Below, piece by piece: positions 55,261-64,000 of a stretch of DNA of 64,000 nucleotides; position 1 is the stretch's first letter; the number at the start of each line of letters is the position of its first letter. The notes under the pieces were generated by a model that saw nothing but the letters and a program-made list of their open reading frames with translations, ran no database searches and was not told where the DNA came from. Made by a program: the position numbers and the translations under genes. The DNA is from CAHJWH01 sp965198905 (GTDB lineage: Bacteria > Pseudomonadota > Alphaproteobacteria > Caulobacterales > Caulobacteraceae). The DNA lies in contig OZ240678.1 in assembly GCA_965198905.1 (NCBI GenBank), positions 2,108,001 to 2,172,000 on the forward strand. Reading direction: 5' to 3'.

Positions 55261-55356
55261 CAGACCATCCCAAATGAGGAACAGTGCGTTCCCACAAGGT
55301 CCTGAGGCTTACCCCAACTGGAGCGTTATGTCCTTCGACGGTCACGGAGGACGACG

Positions 55357-55413
55357 ATGTTCAACCAGATCAACCACGTACACGCGCTAGCCTGCGTCGG
55401 GACGAACTCGTGA
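55357..55413 (+). CDS. Possible 18-codon leader ORF coupled to the NmrA gene
   Basis: An ATG at 55357 has a strong GGAGG seven bases upstream, while the NmrA gene's own GTG start at 55410 has no good site. The leader encodes MFNQINHVHALACVGTNS and its TGA overlaps the GTG (GTGA). This suggests ribosomes start at the leader and restart at the GTG. Alternatively a one-base error hides a single longer gene. The peptide has no regulatory codon runs. Confidence 0.4.
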   Translation: MFNQINHVHALACVGTNS

Positions 55414-56255
55414 ACGGCGGTACGCCAACGGTGCTGGCCGTGGGAGCGGCGGGGCAGTTCGCCGGCTTGGTGGTGCCCGCGCTTGCCGAGCGCGGAGCGC
55501 GCGTGCGCGGGTTCATTCAAGACCCCGCCCAGGGCGATGCAGTGCGCGACCACGGCGCCCAGGAAATCGCGCTCGGCGACTTGCGGGACCGGTCGAGCCT
55601 TGATGCAGCGCTGCGCGGCGTCGACGCCGTCTTCTACATCGCGCCCGCCTTCCAGGACCATGAGGCGGACTTGGGCGTCGCAATGGTCGAGGCGGCCAAG
55701 GCCGCGGGGGTCAGCCGCTTCGTCTTCTCTTCCGTGATCCATCCCATTCTAAGCGCTCTCATCAACCATGCCGCCAAAGCGCCGGTCGAAGAGGCGGTGC
55801 TTGCATCCAACATGGAATATACCTTCCTTCATCCTGCCCTGTTCTTCCAAAACCTGGATCGGGCCTGGCCGACGGTCGCCAAGACAGGCGTGTTCGCCGA
55901 GCCCTGGTCGACCGACTCTCGCTTTAGTCGGGTGGATTACCGTGACGTGGCCGAGGTGGCGGCCATGGCCCTTACCAGCGATCGTTTGAACTTCGGCACC
56001 TTCGAGTTATGCGCCGAAGGCGACCTAGACCGCCGAGACGTCGCGGCGATGATGAGCGAAGTGCTGGGGCAGCCTGTCGAGGCGCAGATCGCGCATCCCA
56101 AGAACGTCTCGGCCGCGATGCAGCTGATGTTCGATTATTATGACCACCACGGACTGCTCGGATCGTGCGTGACGCTTCGTGCAATCCTCGGCCGCGAGCC
56201 GCGATCGCTTCAGGCCTACTTCGAAGAACTCGCCTCGTCCGTGAAGGTGCATTGA
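55410..56255 (+). CDS. NmrA-family NAD(P)-binding protein
   Basis: This 281-residue protein from a GTG has TVLAVGAAGQFAGLVVPALA (Rossmann glycine motif), RGFIQDPAQGDAVR and LGDLRDRSSLDAALRGVDAV. FVFSSVIHPILSALINHAAK and TFLHPALFFQNLD follow, the usual atypical-SDR layout of NmrA/HSCARG proteins. These act as NAD(P)H sensors or quinone/isoflavone-type reductases. The end is one base before the next ATG, so it heads the operon of hydrolase, SDR, OYE, isochorismatase, alpha/beta hydrolase and cupin. Confidence 0.8.
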   Translation: MNGGTPTVLAVGAAGQFAGLVVPALAERGARVRGFIQDPAQGDAVRDHGAQEIALGDLRDRSSLDAALRGVDAVFYIAPAFQDHEADLGVAMVEAAKAAGVSRFVFSSVIHPILSALINHAAKAPVEEAVLASNMEYTFLHPALFFQNLDRAWPTVAKTGVFAEPWSTDSRFSRVDYRDVAEVAAMALTSDRLNFGTFELCAEGDLDRRDVAAMMSEVLGQPVEAQIAHPKNVSAAMQLMFDYYDHHGLLGSCVTLRAILGREPRSLQAYFEELASSVKVH

Positions 56256-56256
56256 G

Positions 56257-57906
56257 ATGGTCGACGTCAACGTCAAGGCGTTCGAGATCGAGGTGAACAC
56301 TCGCCACGGGGACACGATCCGCGCCGATGTCTACCTGCCCAAGGACGCAAGCGGGCCATTCCCCGTGTTGCTCGGCGCCTCGCCCTACCAGAAGGCGCTC
56401 CGCCATCTGCCGCCGACGCCGTCGGTGTTTCCGTTCACCGAATACGGTCCGATCCAGCTCTACCTGGACGAGGGCTACGCCTACGTCGCGATGGATGTGC
56501 CGGGGACGGGCCGTTCGGAAGGGACTTGGGACCCCGTCAGCCGCAGCTAGGGCGAGGCGATCCATGACATAATCGAGCACGTGGCGACGCAGGGCTGGGC
56601 GGGGCCGATCGGGATGGTCGGCATGTCCTACTACTGCTGGAGCCAGTGGAACACCGCGCGCACCAAGCCGCCGCACCTCGTCACCATCGCGGCCTTCGAC
56701 GGCGCGACCGACATGTACCGCGACTGGATGTACCACGGCGGCATCCCGATCCAGGGCTTCCTGAACTCCTGGCTCTACGGCTCGGTCCTCCTCCAGCACA
56801 TGGCCGAGGGGCGCTCGATCACCGACCATGGCCGCGGCCATATCCTCAGCCAGATGTACGAGCATCCGTTCGACGACGCGTGGCAGCGTCGGCGCTCGCC
56901 CTTCTGGGAGCTCGATCAGGTCGACATCCCCGTCCTGTCGATCGGCGCCTGGGGCAAGGCGTCGCTCCATCTGCGCGGAAACTTCGAAGGCTACAGGCTC
57001 GTGAAGGGTCCCAAGCAGCTTTTGATCACCGGAGCGCAAACCTTCGCTGAAGCGCAGCTGCTCTTCTTCAACGAGGCGTTCCACCGGGCCGAGCTGCTGC
57101 CCTGGTACGATCACCATCTGAAGGGGCGGGACAACGGCGTCATGGCGCGCCCGCAGGTCCGCTTCTTCGTCCAGGGCGAGGGCGCGACCTTGAGCGCACC
57201 CGGCTGGCCTCCGCCCGATGCGACGATCGCCGAGTTCCATCTGAGCGGCGTCAAGAGCGGCCACGAGCAGTCGCTCAACGACGGCTCCCTCGTCACCGAG
57301 CCGCCCTCCGCCGACGGCGGGGCGACCAGTTGGACCTATCCCGACCCCAAGTGGATGGCCGGCGTCTCCACCATCGACAAGCAGGGCGTGCCGCACCACA
57401 CCGCCCGCGTCCTCACCTTCACGACCGAGCCGTTCGTGCAAGATCGCGAGTTCACCGGGCAAGGCGTCCTGCATCTCTTCGCGTCCTCGGACCAGACCGA
57501 CATGGACGTGATGGTCAAGGTCTCGCTGCTGCCGGGAGACCCGGAGAAGCCGCCCTCTATCCGCGTCTCGCAGGGCTGGTTGCGCGCCTCGCACCGCGCC
57601 GAGGACCCCGAGCTCACCACCGAGATGCGGCCGTTCCTGAAGCACGACCGCGCCGAGCCGATCGAGCCGGGACAGGCGTACGAGCTCCGAATCGAGCTGA
57701 TCCCGATGTCGGTGCTCGTCGCCAAAGGCGAGCGGCTGCGGCTTGAGATCAGCAACTGGGAGTCGGCGATCACCGAAGCGCCGATGACCCACTGGTACGG
57801 CCAGAAGGTCGGCGCCGACACCTACCACCACGACGCCGCGCATCCCTCCCGGCTCCGTCTCCATGAGCGGCCGCGCAGCCTTGCAGCTGAGAAAGCCCTG
57901 GCATGA
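56257..57906 (+). pseudogene. CocE/NonD-family hydrolase with one in-frame TAG
   Basis: Without the stop this is a 549-residue X-Pro dipeptidyl-peptidase-like hydrolase. It has HGDTIRADVYLPKDASGPFP, YVAMDVPGTGRSEGTWD, the nucleophile elbow GMVGMSYYCWSQW (Ser), VDIPVLSIGAWGK and a C-terminal jelly-roll domain (VLTFTTEPFVQDREFTG, RIELIPMSVLVAKGERLRLE). TAG at 56548-56550 falls between DPVSRS and GEAIHDIIEH, where relatives usually have Glu, Lys or Gln, about residue 98. The rest is intact for 450 codons, so this is either a very recent mutation or a base error. The enzyme would hydrolyse an ester or amide in the pathway of this operon. Confidence 0.75.
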
Positions 57907-58642
57907 AAACCGATCGCATCGTCGTCATCACGGGCGCCGCAGGCGGCATGGGGAAGCTCGCCGTCGAGCGCTTCCTGGCGAACGGAGATACCGTGATCGC
58001 CGGCGACACCAGCGACAAGGCGTTGAAGGCGCTGGCCGACGGCCAAGAGCCTGGGCGAAACTGCACACCGTCGTGGGCGACATCTCCAAGGAGGAGGATT
58101 GCGGACGGGTCGCGGCGCTGGCCCGTGACGTCGGCGGGCGTGTCGACGTGCTCGCCAACGTCGCCGGTTTCTTTCCGATGCAGCCGTTCGACGAGATGAC
58201 CGCCGACGACTTCCGCAAGGTGGTCGACATCAACCTCACCGGCACGTTCCTGATGATCAAGGCCATGGCGCCCCTCCTGCGCGGCCGTGGCTGGGGCCGG
58301 ATCGTCAACATCGGCTCGGCCTCCGCCTTCGAAGGCGTCGCCGACCAGGTCCACTACGTCGCGGCGAAATCGGGGCTGTTCGGCCTGACACGCAGCCTCG
58401 CCCGCGTGTTCGGCAAGGACGGCGTCACGGTCAACATCGTGACTCCGGGGCTGACGCTGACGCCCGTCGTCAAGGCCAACATGCCGCCCGAGCTGATCGA
58501 CCAGCAGGTCAAGCTTCGCGCCCTGCCTCGCGAGGAAACGGGGCAGGACCTGATCGGTGCGATCTTCTTCCTCGCCTCGCCCGACGCCGACTTCATCTCC
58601 GGCCAGACCGTCAACGTCGACGGTGGCAAGCACATGCTTTGA
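57903..58642 (+). pseudogene. SDR-family oxidoreductase with one frameshift
   Basis: Starting at the ATG 57903 (overlapping the previous stop by four bases) the first frame gives RIVVITGAAGGMGKLAVERF and ADGQEPG. The second, from about 58055, gives KLHTVVGDISKEEDCGRVAA, DVLANVAGFFPMQPFDE, GRIVNIGSASAFEGV, the active-site VHYVAAKSGLFGL and the terminal GQTVNVDGGKHML. The junction is a G run one base short (CCTGGGCGAA). Corrected, it is a normal classical SDR of about 246 residues. It probably oxidises or reduces an intermediate of the operon pathway. Confidence 0.78.
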
Positions 58643-58732
58643 CCACGGCCGCGAGATCCACCTGACTCTCTTCGCCTTCGCAGCACCCGGGCCGGCTTGG
58701 CCAGTGTTTTAACTCATAAAGGACAGTTCACG

Positions 58733-59807
58733 ATGACCGATCTCTTTACGCCCTTCGATCTGCACGGACTTCCGCTCCCCAACCGCGTGTTGATGTCGGC
58801 CATGACCAGGACCCGTGCGAGCGAGGACGGTGTCCCGACCGATCTGATGCTAGACTATTACGTCCAGCGCGCGTCCTCCGGCCTGATCGTCACTGAGTGC
58901 GTACAGGTGTCGGATCAGGCTCACGGCATCATCCGCTGCCCTGGCATCCACCGCGATGACCAGATCGCCGGTTGGGGCCGCATCACCGACGCCGTCCATG
59001 CGGCGGGCGGGCGCATCTTCTGCCAGATATGGCATTGCGGCCGCGTCGCTCATCCCGACATGCGCGGCGGCGAAATGCCCGTCGGTCCGTCGGCCATCCC
59101 CGCGACCGGCGATTTCTTCCTGCCGACCGGACGGGTCGACTTCCCGATCCCCCGCGCGCTCGACATCGCCGAGATCCCTGCGATCTTCGAAACGTTCGCA
59201 CAGGCGACCCGAAACGCCCGCGCCGCCGGCTTCGACGGCGTCGAGCTGCACGGCGCCAATGGCTACCTGCACGACCAGTTCCTTCAGGACGGCAGCAACC
59301 ACCGCACCGACGCCTATGGCGGTTCGGTCGAGCGCCGTGCGCGACTGATGCTGGAGACGGCGGCGGCGATGATCGCCGCTTGGTCGGCGGACCGGGTAGG
59401 CGTGCGCCTGTCGCCATCCAGCACGCTCTACGGCGTCGACGACAGCAACAAGGAGACGACGTTCAGCCATGTCATCCGCGAGCTCAACGCGCTCGACGTG
59501 GGCTATATCTGCCTCCTCGAGCCGAACGCAAAGGACGCCGAGCGCGCCCGGATCAAGCACGTGGTCGAGACTTTCCGCGACCTCATATCCGTGCCGCTGA
59601 TCGTCAACACCGGCTTTGACAAAGCAAAGGGCAACGCCGATCGCGAATGGTCAGGTCGACCTTGTGGCCTTCGGCGTGCCCTACATCGCCAACCCGGATC
59701 TGCTCGAACGCTTCGAGACCGACGCGCCGCTCAACAAGCCCAACCCGGCGCTTTTCTACGGCACGGGGGCGGCGGGCTACACCGACTACCCGGCTCTCGC
59801 CGCGTAG
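58733..59807 (+). pseudogene. Old yellow enzyme-type flavin oxidoreductase, frameshift near 3' end
   Basis: The frame from 58733 gives DLFTPFDLHGLPLPNRVLMS, WHCGRVAHPDM, FDGVELHGANGYLHDQFLQD (substrate-binding His-x-x-Asn), GVRLSPSSTLYGV and VPLIVNTGFDKAKGNA. Near 59640 one base appears added (or two lost), and the other frame continues ANGQVDLVAFGVPYIANPDL and ends GYTDYPALAA. Together it makes about 358 residues, normal for OYE. It binds FMN and reduces activated C=C bonds with NADPH. It lies 90 bases after the SDR gene. Confidence 0.8.
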
Positions 59808-59838
59808 GCCTGGCGACCTCAATCAAAGGAACGACGAG

Positions 59839-60447
59839 ATGTCCTCTCCGCACTTCACGCCTGAGACGGCCGCGCTGGTGTTAATCGACCACCAGGTCGG
59901 CACGATCCAGCTCATCAAGAACATCATGCCCGATACCGCAGTTCGCAATGCGGCGCTGCTCGGACAGGCGGCGCTCGCCTACAAGATGCCGATCGTGATG
60001 ACCTCCAGCCAGGAGGATCACGTTCAGGGGCCGCTCCATCCCCTGCTCCAGCAAACCATGCCTGACGCCTATGCGGCTCGGGTCAAGCGGGCCGGCATCG
60101 TCAACGCCTGGACCGACCCCAACTTCGTGCGCGCGATCGAGGCGACGGACCGGCGCCAGCTGATCATGGCGGCGGTCACCACCGACATCTGCCTCGTCTT
60201 TCCGGCGATCAGCGCGGTGGAGGCGGGCTTCGAAGTGCTCGCCGTGATGGACGCCTGCGGAACCGACACGCAGATCGGCGAGGAGATGGCGCGTCGCCGC
60301 ATGGAGCGCGCGGGCGTGTGGCTGACCTCGACCAACACGATGGTCGCCGAACTCGTCCAAGATTGGAGCACGCCGGAGGGCGGGCCGCTGGTGATGGCGA
60401 TGACGGCGATATCGCCGATGCTCCCGGTCGGGTGGGCGCGGCCATGA
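59839..60447 (+). CDS. Isochorismatase-family cysteine hydrolase
   Basis: This 202-residue protein begins MSSPHFTPETAALVLIDHQV with the catalytic Asp17 and has AALAYKMPIVMTSSQED. Nucleophile Cys118 lies in AAVTTDICLVFPAISAVEAG. The catalytic Lys should be around Lys83. The family includes nicotinamidases, N-carbamoylsarcosine amidohydrolase and YcaC-like hydrolases; the DHQ start resembles the YcaC group. It is 31 bases after the OYE gene and overlaps the next start by four bases (ATGA). Confidence 0.85.
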   Translation: MSSPHFTPETAALVLIDHQVGTIQLIKNIMPDTAVRNAALLGQAALAYKMPIVMTSSQEDHVQGPLHPLLQQTMPDAYAARVKRAGIVNAWTDPNFVRAIEATDRRQLIMAAVTTDICLVFPAISAVEAGFEVLAVMDACGTDTQIGEEMARRRMERAGVWLTSTNTMVAELVQDWSTPEGGPLVMAMTAISPMLPVGWARP

Positions 60448-61391
60448 GCGCGGTCACCAGCGGGATGCCGATCGCCGGCTTCCGCAGTGGGATCGAGACG
60501 ATTGCCGGCGTGCGTCTCCACTATTGGATCGGGGGCCACGCGGGCGGAAAGCCGGTGATCCTGTGGCACGGCTTTCTTTCGACAGCCTATGCGTGGCGGG
60601 AGGTCGCGACGGCGCTAGCCGAGGCGGGCATGTCGGTCCTGGTCCCGGACATGCGCGGCTTCGGTGATAGCGACAAGCCGGACGGCGTCGAGGGCTATGG
60701 CGCCCGCGCCCTGTCGGAGGAATGCCGTGCGCTCGTCGCCACGTTAGGCTTCGGGGCGGGCAAGCCCGTCATTCACGCTGCCCACGACATGGGCGCGCTC
60801 CCCGCTTTAATCTGGTCGGCCGACTACCCCGGCGAGGTGACGGGTCTCCTTTATATCGAAGCCCCCGTCATGCTCGGGGAAGTGCTGCGAAAGGTGTTCG
60901 CCTACACGCCCGAGGCAATGACGAACGGCTCGATGTGGTGGTGGATCTTGCCGCTCGCGTCCGGCGTGCCCGAGGCGCTCATCGTGGGCAACGAGCGCGC
61001 GTTCCTCCAATGGTTCTTTCAAGGCCCCGCGACTGTCCATCAGGACGTGTTCACCCCGGCGGTCGTGGAGGAATACCTGCGCACCTTCGTCGGGCGCACG
61101 GGCGTGCTCGGCGCCCTGGGCGTCTACCGCGCCGCCTTCACCAGCATCGCCCAGACCGAACCGCTGATGAAGCGCAAGATCAAGACCCCCGTGGTGGCGC
61201 TCGGTGGCGAGAAGGGTTTGGGCGACAAGGTAGGCCAGATGGTCGCCTTGGTCGCCGAGAACGTCGACGCGCACACGCTGCCCGATTGCGGTCACTTCAT
61301 GCCCGAGGAGCGGCCCCGGGAAGTCATCCGTCACATACTCGAAGTCGCTGCCAAGTCCGCGATCCCAGCATCACAAGGAGCAACATCATGA
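60444..61391 (+). CDS. Alpha/beta hydrolase, epoxide-hydrolase-like
   Basis: This 315-residue protein has the oxyanion motif LWHGFLSTAYAWREV, DMRGFGDSDKPDG and a nucleophile elbow with Asp115 (AAHDMGALPA) instead of Ser. Later come the segment VVALGGEKGLGD and the catalytic His in DCGHFMPEE. An Asp nucleophile in HDMG is characteristic of epoxide hydrolases and haloalkane dehalogenases. A cap domain lies at about 140-225. Four-base overlaps with both neighbours show tight coupling in the operon. It likely hydrolyses an epoxide or ester intermediate. Confidence 0.85.
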   Translation: MSAVTSGMPIAGFRSGIETIAGVRLHYWIGGHAGGKPVILWHGFLSTAYAWREVATALAEAGMSVLVPDMRGFGDSDKPDGVEGYGARALSEECRALVATLGFGAGKPVIHAAHDMGALPALIWSADYPGEVTGLLYIEAPVMLGEVLRKVFAYTPEAMTNGSMWWWILPLASGVPEALIVGNERAFLQWFFQGPATVHQDVFTPAVVEEYLRTFVGRTGVLGALGVYRAAFTSIAQTEPLMKRKIKTPVVALGGEKGLGDKVGQMVALVAENVDAHTLPDCGHFMPEERPREVIRHILEVAAKSAIPASQGATS

Positions 61392-61936
61392 TCGACCACG
61401 CGATCACCGCCACCGGCCAGACCGGTCCCATCCCCGCCGACGATTCAAGTCGCAAGATGACGGTGGTCGATCCCGACGGCGCCACCGCCGGCCATATTTC
61501 GCTCGTCGGCGACACCTATACAATTCTGGTCTCTGGCGACCAGACCGATGGCCGCTACTGTCTCATCGACATGCTGGTGCCCGATGGTAGCGGCCCACCC
61601 CCGCACCGCCACGACTTCGAGGAAATGTTCTCGCTGCTCGAAGGGGAGCTCGAGTTCACTTTCAGAGGAGAGACACAGACGGTGAAGGCGCCCGCGACCG
61701 TCAATATACCCTCTAATGCTCCACATGCTTTCAAGAACGCGTCGGGAAAGACCGTTCATATGCTATGCATGTGTACTCCTGCAGGACAAGAAGAGTTCTT
61801 CATGTCGGTCGGGGTCCCGGTCGCCAGCCGCTACGCCTCCCCACCAAAGACAAGTAAGGAAGAGCAGGCGGCTAAGGGGAAACTTGCGCAAGAACTGGCC
61901 CCAAAGTACCGAACCCAGATGCTGATGCACGCTTGA
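61388..61936 (+). CDS. Cupin-domain protein
   Basis: This 182-residue single-cupin protein has motif 1, PPPHRHDFEEMFSLLEGELE (two His and Glu for metal binding), and motif 2, APATVNIPSNAPHAFKNASG with the third His. A helical C-terminal tail follows. The metal ligands are complete, so it may be a dioxygenase, isomerase or a small-molecule sensor. It is the last gene of the operon, overlapping the hydrolase by four bases (ATGA). Confidence 0.85.
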   Translation: MIDHAITATGQTGPIPADDSSRKMTVVDPDGATAGHISLVGDTYTILVSGDQTDGRYCLIDMLVPDGSGPPPHRHDFEEMFSLLEGELEFTFRGETQTVKAPATVNIPSNAPHAFKNASGKTVHMLCMCTPAGQEEFFMSVGVPVASRYASPPKTSKEEQAAKGKLAQELAPKYRTQMLMHA

Positions 61937-62083
61937 GTCCAGTTCCTCCGCCCCAGTCTGGCACAGTCGCGTGCAAGAATGCGGCGGAGATCTTCATCAA
62001 CGCGGGGCGGCAATTTTCTAGCCACCAAAGGGACTTGTCACGTTCCGGGACTGCGCGGTAGCTCACAACTCTTTAGGTCGGGT

Positions 62084-62986
62084 TCAGTCGTCTTCCCTTA
62101 CTGGCAAGTGCTTGACCAAGAAATCGATAAATCTACGAAGGCGACTAGGAATGTGCTTACGGCTTAAGAAAGCCACATAGAGAGAAATGCCATCCGTCCC
62201 GTACTCTCCCAGCAACTCCACTAATCTGCCCTCCTTTAAGTCCTCTTCGATATCCCATAGTGCTTTTACGGCGATACCAGCGCCTTCCAACGCCCAAGTA
62301 TGAACAACGTCGGTGCTGTCTGCTACAAGAAACTTTGAGACTGCAACCTGACTGACACCAGAATCGGTCCTAAAGTTCCATTGGTCGTAAAGGCGAGAGC
62401 CCCGCCTCAGTAAGATGCATCTATGACGAACAAGTTCCTCAGGCGTTTTGGGGCTTCCATGCGCTGAGATGTACGACGGAGCGGCGCAGATCACTCGACG
62501 GCTCTCAAGGATTTTGCGCTGAACCACATCGCCTTCTGTTGGGCGCTTGGTCACGATAGCTACATCAAGACCGCCTCGAAGCACGTCGGGGCGGTTATCG
62601 GTCAAGGTGAGATCAATCGTGAGTTCAGGGTTTTCATTGCTGAACTGTCGGCACAAATGAGCGATTTGGCGGCGACCTATTTGGCTCGGGGCGCTTACTC
62701 GCAGGTTTCCTTCAATACGGCCACGAAGCGCGCGTACCTCCGAAACCGCTGCGTCCGTTGCATCGAGAATAGTGGCGACGCGCTCGTGAAAGAGCAGGCC
62801 CTCATTGGTCAGCGTGAACGTATGGGCGCTACGGTCGATCAACCGCGCGCCGAGCTCGTCTTCGAGACTCGATAGACGACGGCTCACAAACGTGAGGGAC
62901 ATCTGCGTCCGGCGAGCCGCTTCAGACAGGCTCCCCGCCGCAACGATCTGGGCGAAAATTCGAAAAGCGCTCAGTTCAGCGTCCAT
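62084..62986 (-). CDS. LysR-family transcriptional regulator
   Basis: This 300-residue protein has a winged helix MDAELSAFRIFAQIVAAGSL, RRTQMSLTFVSRRLSSLEDE, LIDRSAHTFTLTNEG and a CrgA-type effector domain (NLRVSAPSQIGRRQIAHLC, GGLDVAIVTKRP). The ATG at 62986 was taken as the start; an upstream frame start at 63028 is less typical. It is convergent with the catabolic operon and could be a second regulator of it or of the genes beyond the window. Confidence 0.87.
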   Translation of the reverse strand: MDAELSAFRIFAQIVAAGSLSEAARRTQMSLTFVSRRLSSLEDELGARLIDRSAHTFTLTNEGLLFHERVATILDATDAAVSEVRALRGRIEGNLRVSAPSQIGRRQIAHLCRQFSNENPELTIDLTLTDNRPDVLRGGLDVAIVTKRPTEGDVVQRKILESRRVICAAPSYISAHGSPKTPEELVRHRCILLRRGSRLYDQWNFRTDSGVSQVAVSKFLVADSTDVVHTWALEGAGIAVKALWDIEEDLKEGRLVELLGEYGTDGISLYVAFLSRKHIPSRLRRFIDFLVKHLPVREDD

Positions 62987-63156
62987 GCGGTTTTCTTGAG
63001 CTTCGCGCCTGATACCCACTCGGGACATTCAGCTGACGTGACCGCGTACCTGCTCGTCTGGCAAGACCCCTTCTGCGATCGTGTCGTCTGCCGCTCTGCC
63101 GATCTGGCCCTTCTCCGCGAGAGATGATCGGGCTTGGGGACGCCGCGAACCCCCGG

Positions 63157-64000
63157 CTATCTTCCGATGGTCAGCTTCTGGATCCGCCAGGTCAGGAGCT
63201 CTGCGGTCCACAGCGTGTGAGCGTCCGGACATGCCAACTCGTGAATCCAGCCGAACTGGCCCGGGCCGCGCCCGGAGCGGCCGAGATAGCCCGTGACCTG
63301 TCCTTGCAAGGTCAGGCGATAGATGCGTCCCGGGACCGCGTCCGCCACCCAGAGCGTCTGGTCAGGCGAGATGCAGATCGCCCAAGGGGATCCCGGCTCG
63401 AAGGAATGATCGTCCGCCGGGGCAGGCCCGTCCTCGGTCGGCGAGATCAGCGTCTGCACCTCGCTCGGCGGCGCGACGTCGATGCTGATCACCCTCAGGA
63501 AGCGTCCTTCAGGGGAGAAGACCTGGATGCGCCGGTTCGCGCGGTCCGCCACGAACACTTCGCCGGCCCGGGTGACGGCGATGTCGTGCACGTTGTTGAA
63601 CTGGCCGGGTCCCGTCCCATGGTCGCCGAAGCTGCCGAGCCATCCCCCATCGCGATCGAACATGGCCACACGCGCGTTGACATAGCCGTCAGAGATGTAG
63701 AAGCGCCCGTCGGCGCCCCAGGCGACGTTGGTCGGCTGCCGAAATCGGCCGATCTCGGCGGGTTTCCAGGGCGGTCCCTTCCGATGCGGGACGGTGGCGT
63801 CGCCCGCTTCCTGCTTGCGGCCGAACACCGCCTTCACCCGCCCCTCCGGCGTGAACTCCACGACCGTGTCCGAGCCCTTGTCGGTGGCCCAGATGTTGTC
63901 GCCCGGATCGATACGGACAGCGTGGGCGAAGCTCCAGGCGTAGAGCCCGCGGCCGATCTCACGAATGAACGTGCCGTCGGGACCAAACTCCAGGAGCTGG
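63157..64000 (-). CDS. NHL-repeat beta-propeller protein, cut by the window edge
   Basis: The minus-strand frame is open to the window edge, so the N terminus is missing; 281 residues are visible. They contain repeated propeller blades: WSFAHAVRIDPGDNIWATDK, RQPTNVAWGADGRFYISDGY, GPGQFNNVHDIAVTRAGEVF, NRRIQVFSPEGRFLR, SPWAICISPDQTLWVAD and GPGQFGWIHELACPDAHTL. The H-x-I/V-x-x-x-x-x-G-x-x-W/F-V-A-D blades are typical of the 6-bladed NHL family related to peptidyl-amidating lyase, usually exported. The role here is unknown. Confidence 0.8.
   Translation of the reverse strand, partial: QLLEFGPDGTFIREIGRGLYAWSFAHAVRIDPGDNIWATDKGSDTVVEFTPEGRVKAVFGRKQEAGDATVPHRKGPPWKPAEIGRFRQPTNVAWGADGRFYISDGYVNARVAMFDRDGGWLGSFGDHGTGPGQFNNVHDIAVTRAGEVFVADRANRRIQVFSPEGRFLRVISIDVAPPSEVQTLISPTEDGPAPADDHSFEPGSPWAICISPDQTLWVADAVPGRIYRLTLQGQVTGYLGRSGRGPGQFGWIHELACPDAHTLWTAELLTWRIQKLTIGR

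Noticed and set aside
55972..57864. 630-residue minus-strand frame opposite the CocE hydrolase
   Set aside because: It is an antisense shadow: composition is Arg/His/Gly-rich without motifs, while the plus strand encodes a recognisable hydrolase throughout.

Overview
The window is GC-rich bacterial DNA whose gene families point to an alphaproteobacterium. Caulobacterales such as Phenylobacterium or Caulobacter is my best guess, from a HisKA_2-type kinase, FixJ-type regulation, a two-partner-secretion adhesin and many SDR and alpha/beta-hydrolase genes. No rRNA, tRNA or single-copy marker is present, so the taxon is inference.

Layout. 1-9 kb: edge-truncated SDR, aldo/keto reductase and IS21 fragments, a frameshifted large catalase (katE), a WGxxGxxG protein, an SDR / membrane protein / zinc alcohol dehydrogenase operon, and a Gfo/Idh fragment next to an IS3 remnant. 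9.5-23.2 kb: a stress and redox island on the minus strand with UspA, a HisKA_2 kinase, a BON protein, a PHA-synthase / MaoC-Pta / collapsed ackA-fabI operon, a PNPOx-like flavoprotein, a FixJ-type response regulator, a lipoyl-like protein and a truncated AEC permease. Six copies of CTA[C/G]GTRYTTTCC lie upstream of five of these transcription units. 22-30.6 kb: a porin-like protein and a graveyard of IS630, IS3 and integrase pieces. 30.7-43.6 kb: an undisturbed block with a winged-helix/TPR regulator, a glycosyltransferase-like protein and the four-gene operon tpsA - GT2 - WsaF-like GT - tpsB, apparently a secreted GLUG-repeat adhesin with its own glycosyltransferases. 43.7-49.5 kb: IS110 fragment, intact tyrosine recombinase, broken methyltransferase and aldo/keto reductase genes, and a three-subunit molybdenum aldehyde oxidoreductase whose large subunit has Met where the catalytic Glu is expected. 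50-54 kb: two divergent TetR / quinone-oxidoreductase pairs. 54.3-63 kb: a LysR-flanked catabolic operon (NmrA, CocE-type hydrolase, SDR, OYE, isochorismatase, alpha/beta hydrolase, cupin). The right edge holds a partial beta-propeller protein.

Many genes outside 30.7-43.6 kb carry one-base frameshifts, often in short G or C runs, or in-frame TAG codons. Either the assembly has residual indel errors or this is a decaying accessory region; raw reads would decide. The ackA-fabI collapse, the truncated integrase copy and the IS fragments are too large to be base-calling errors.
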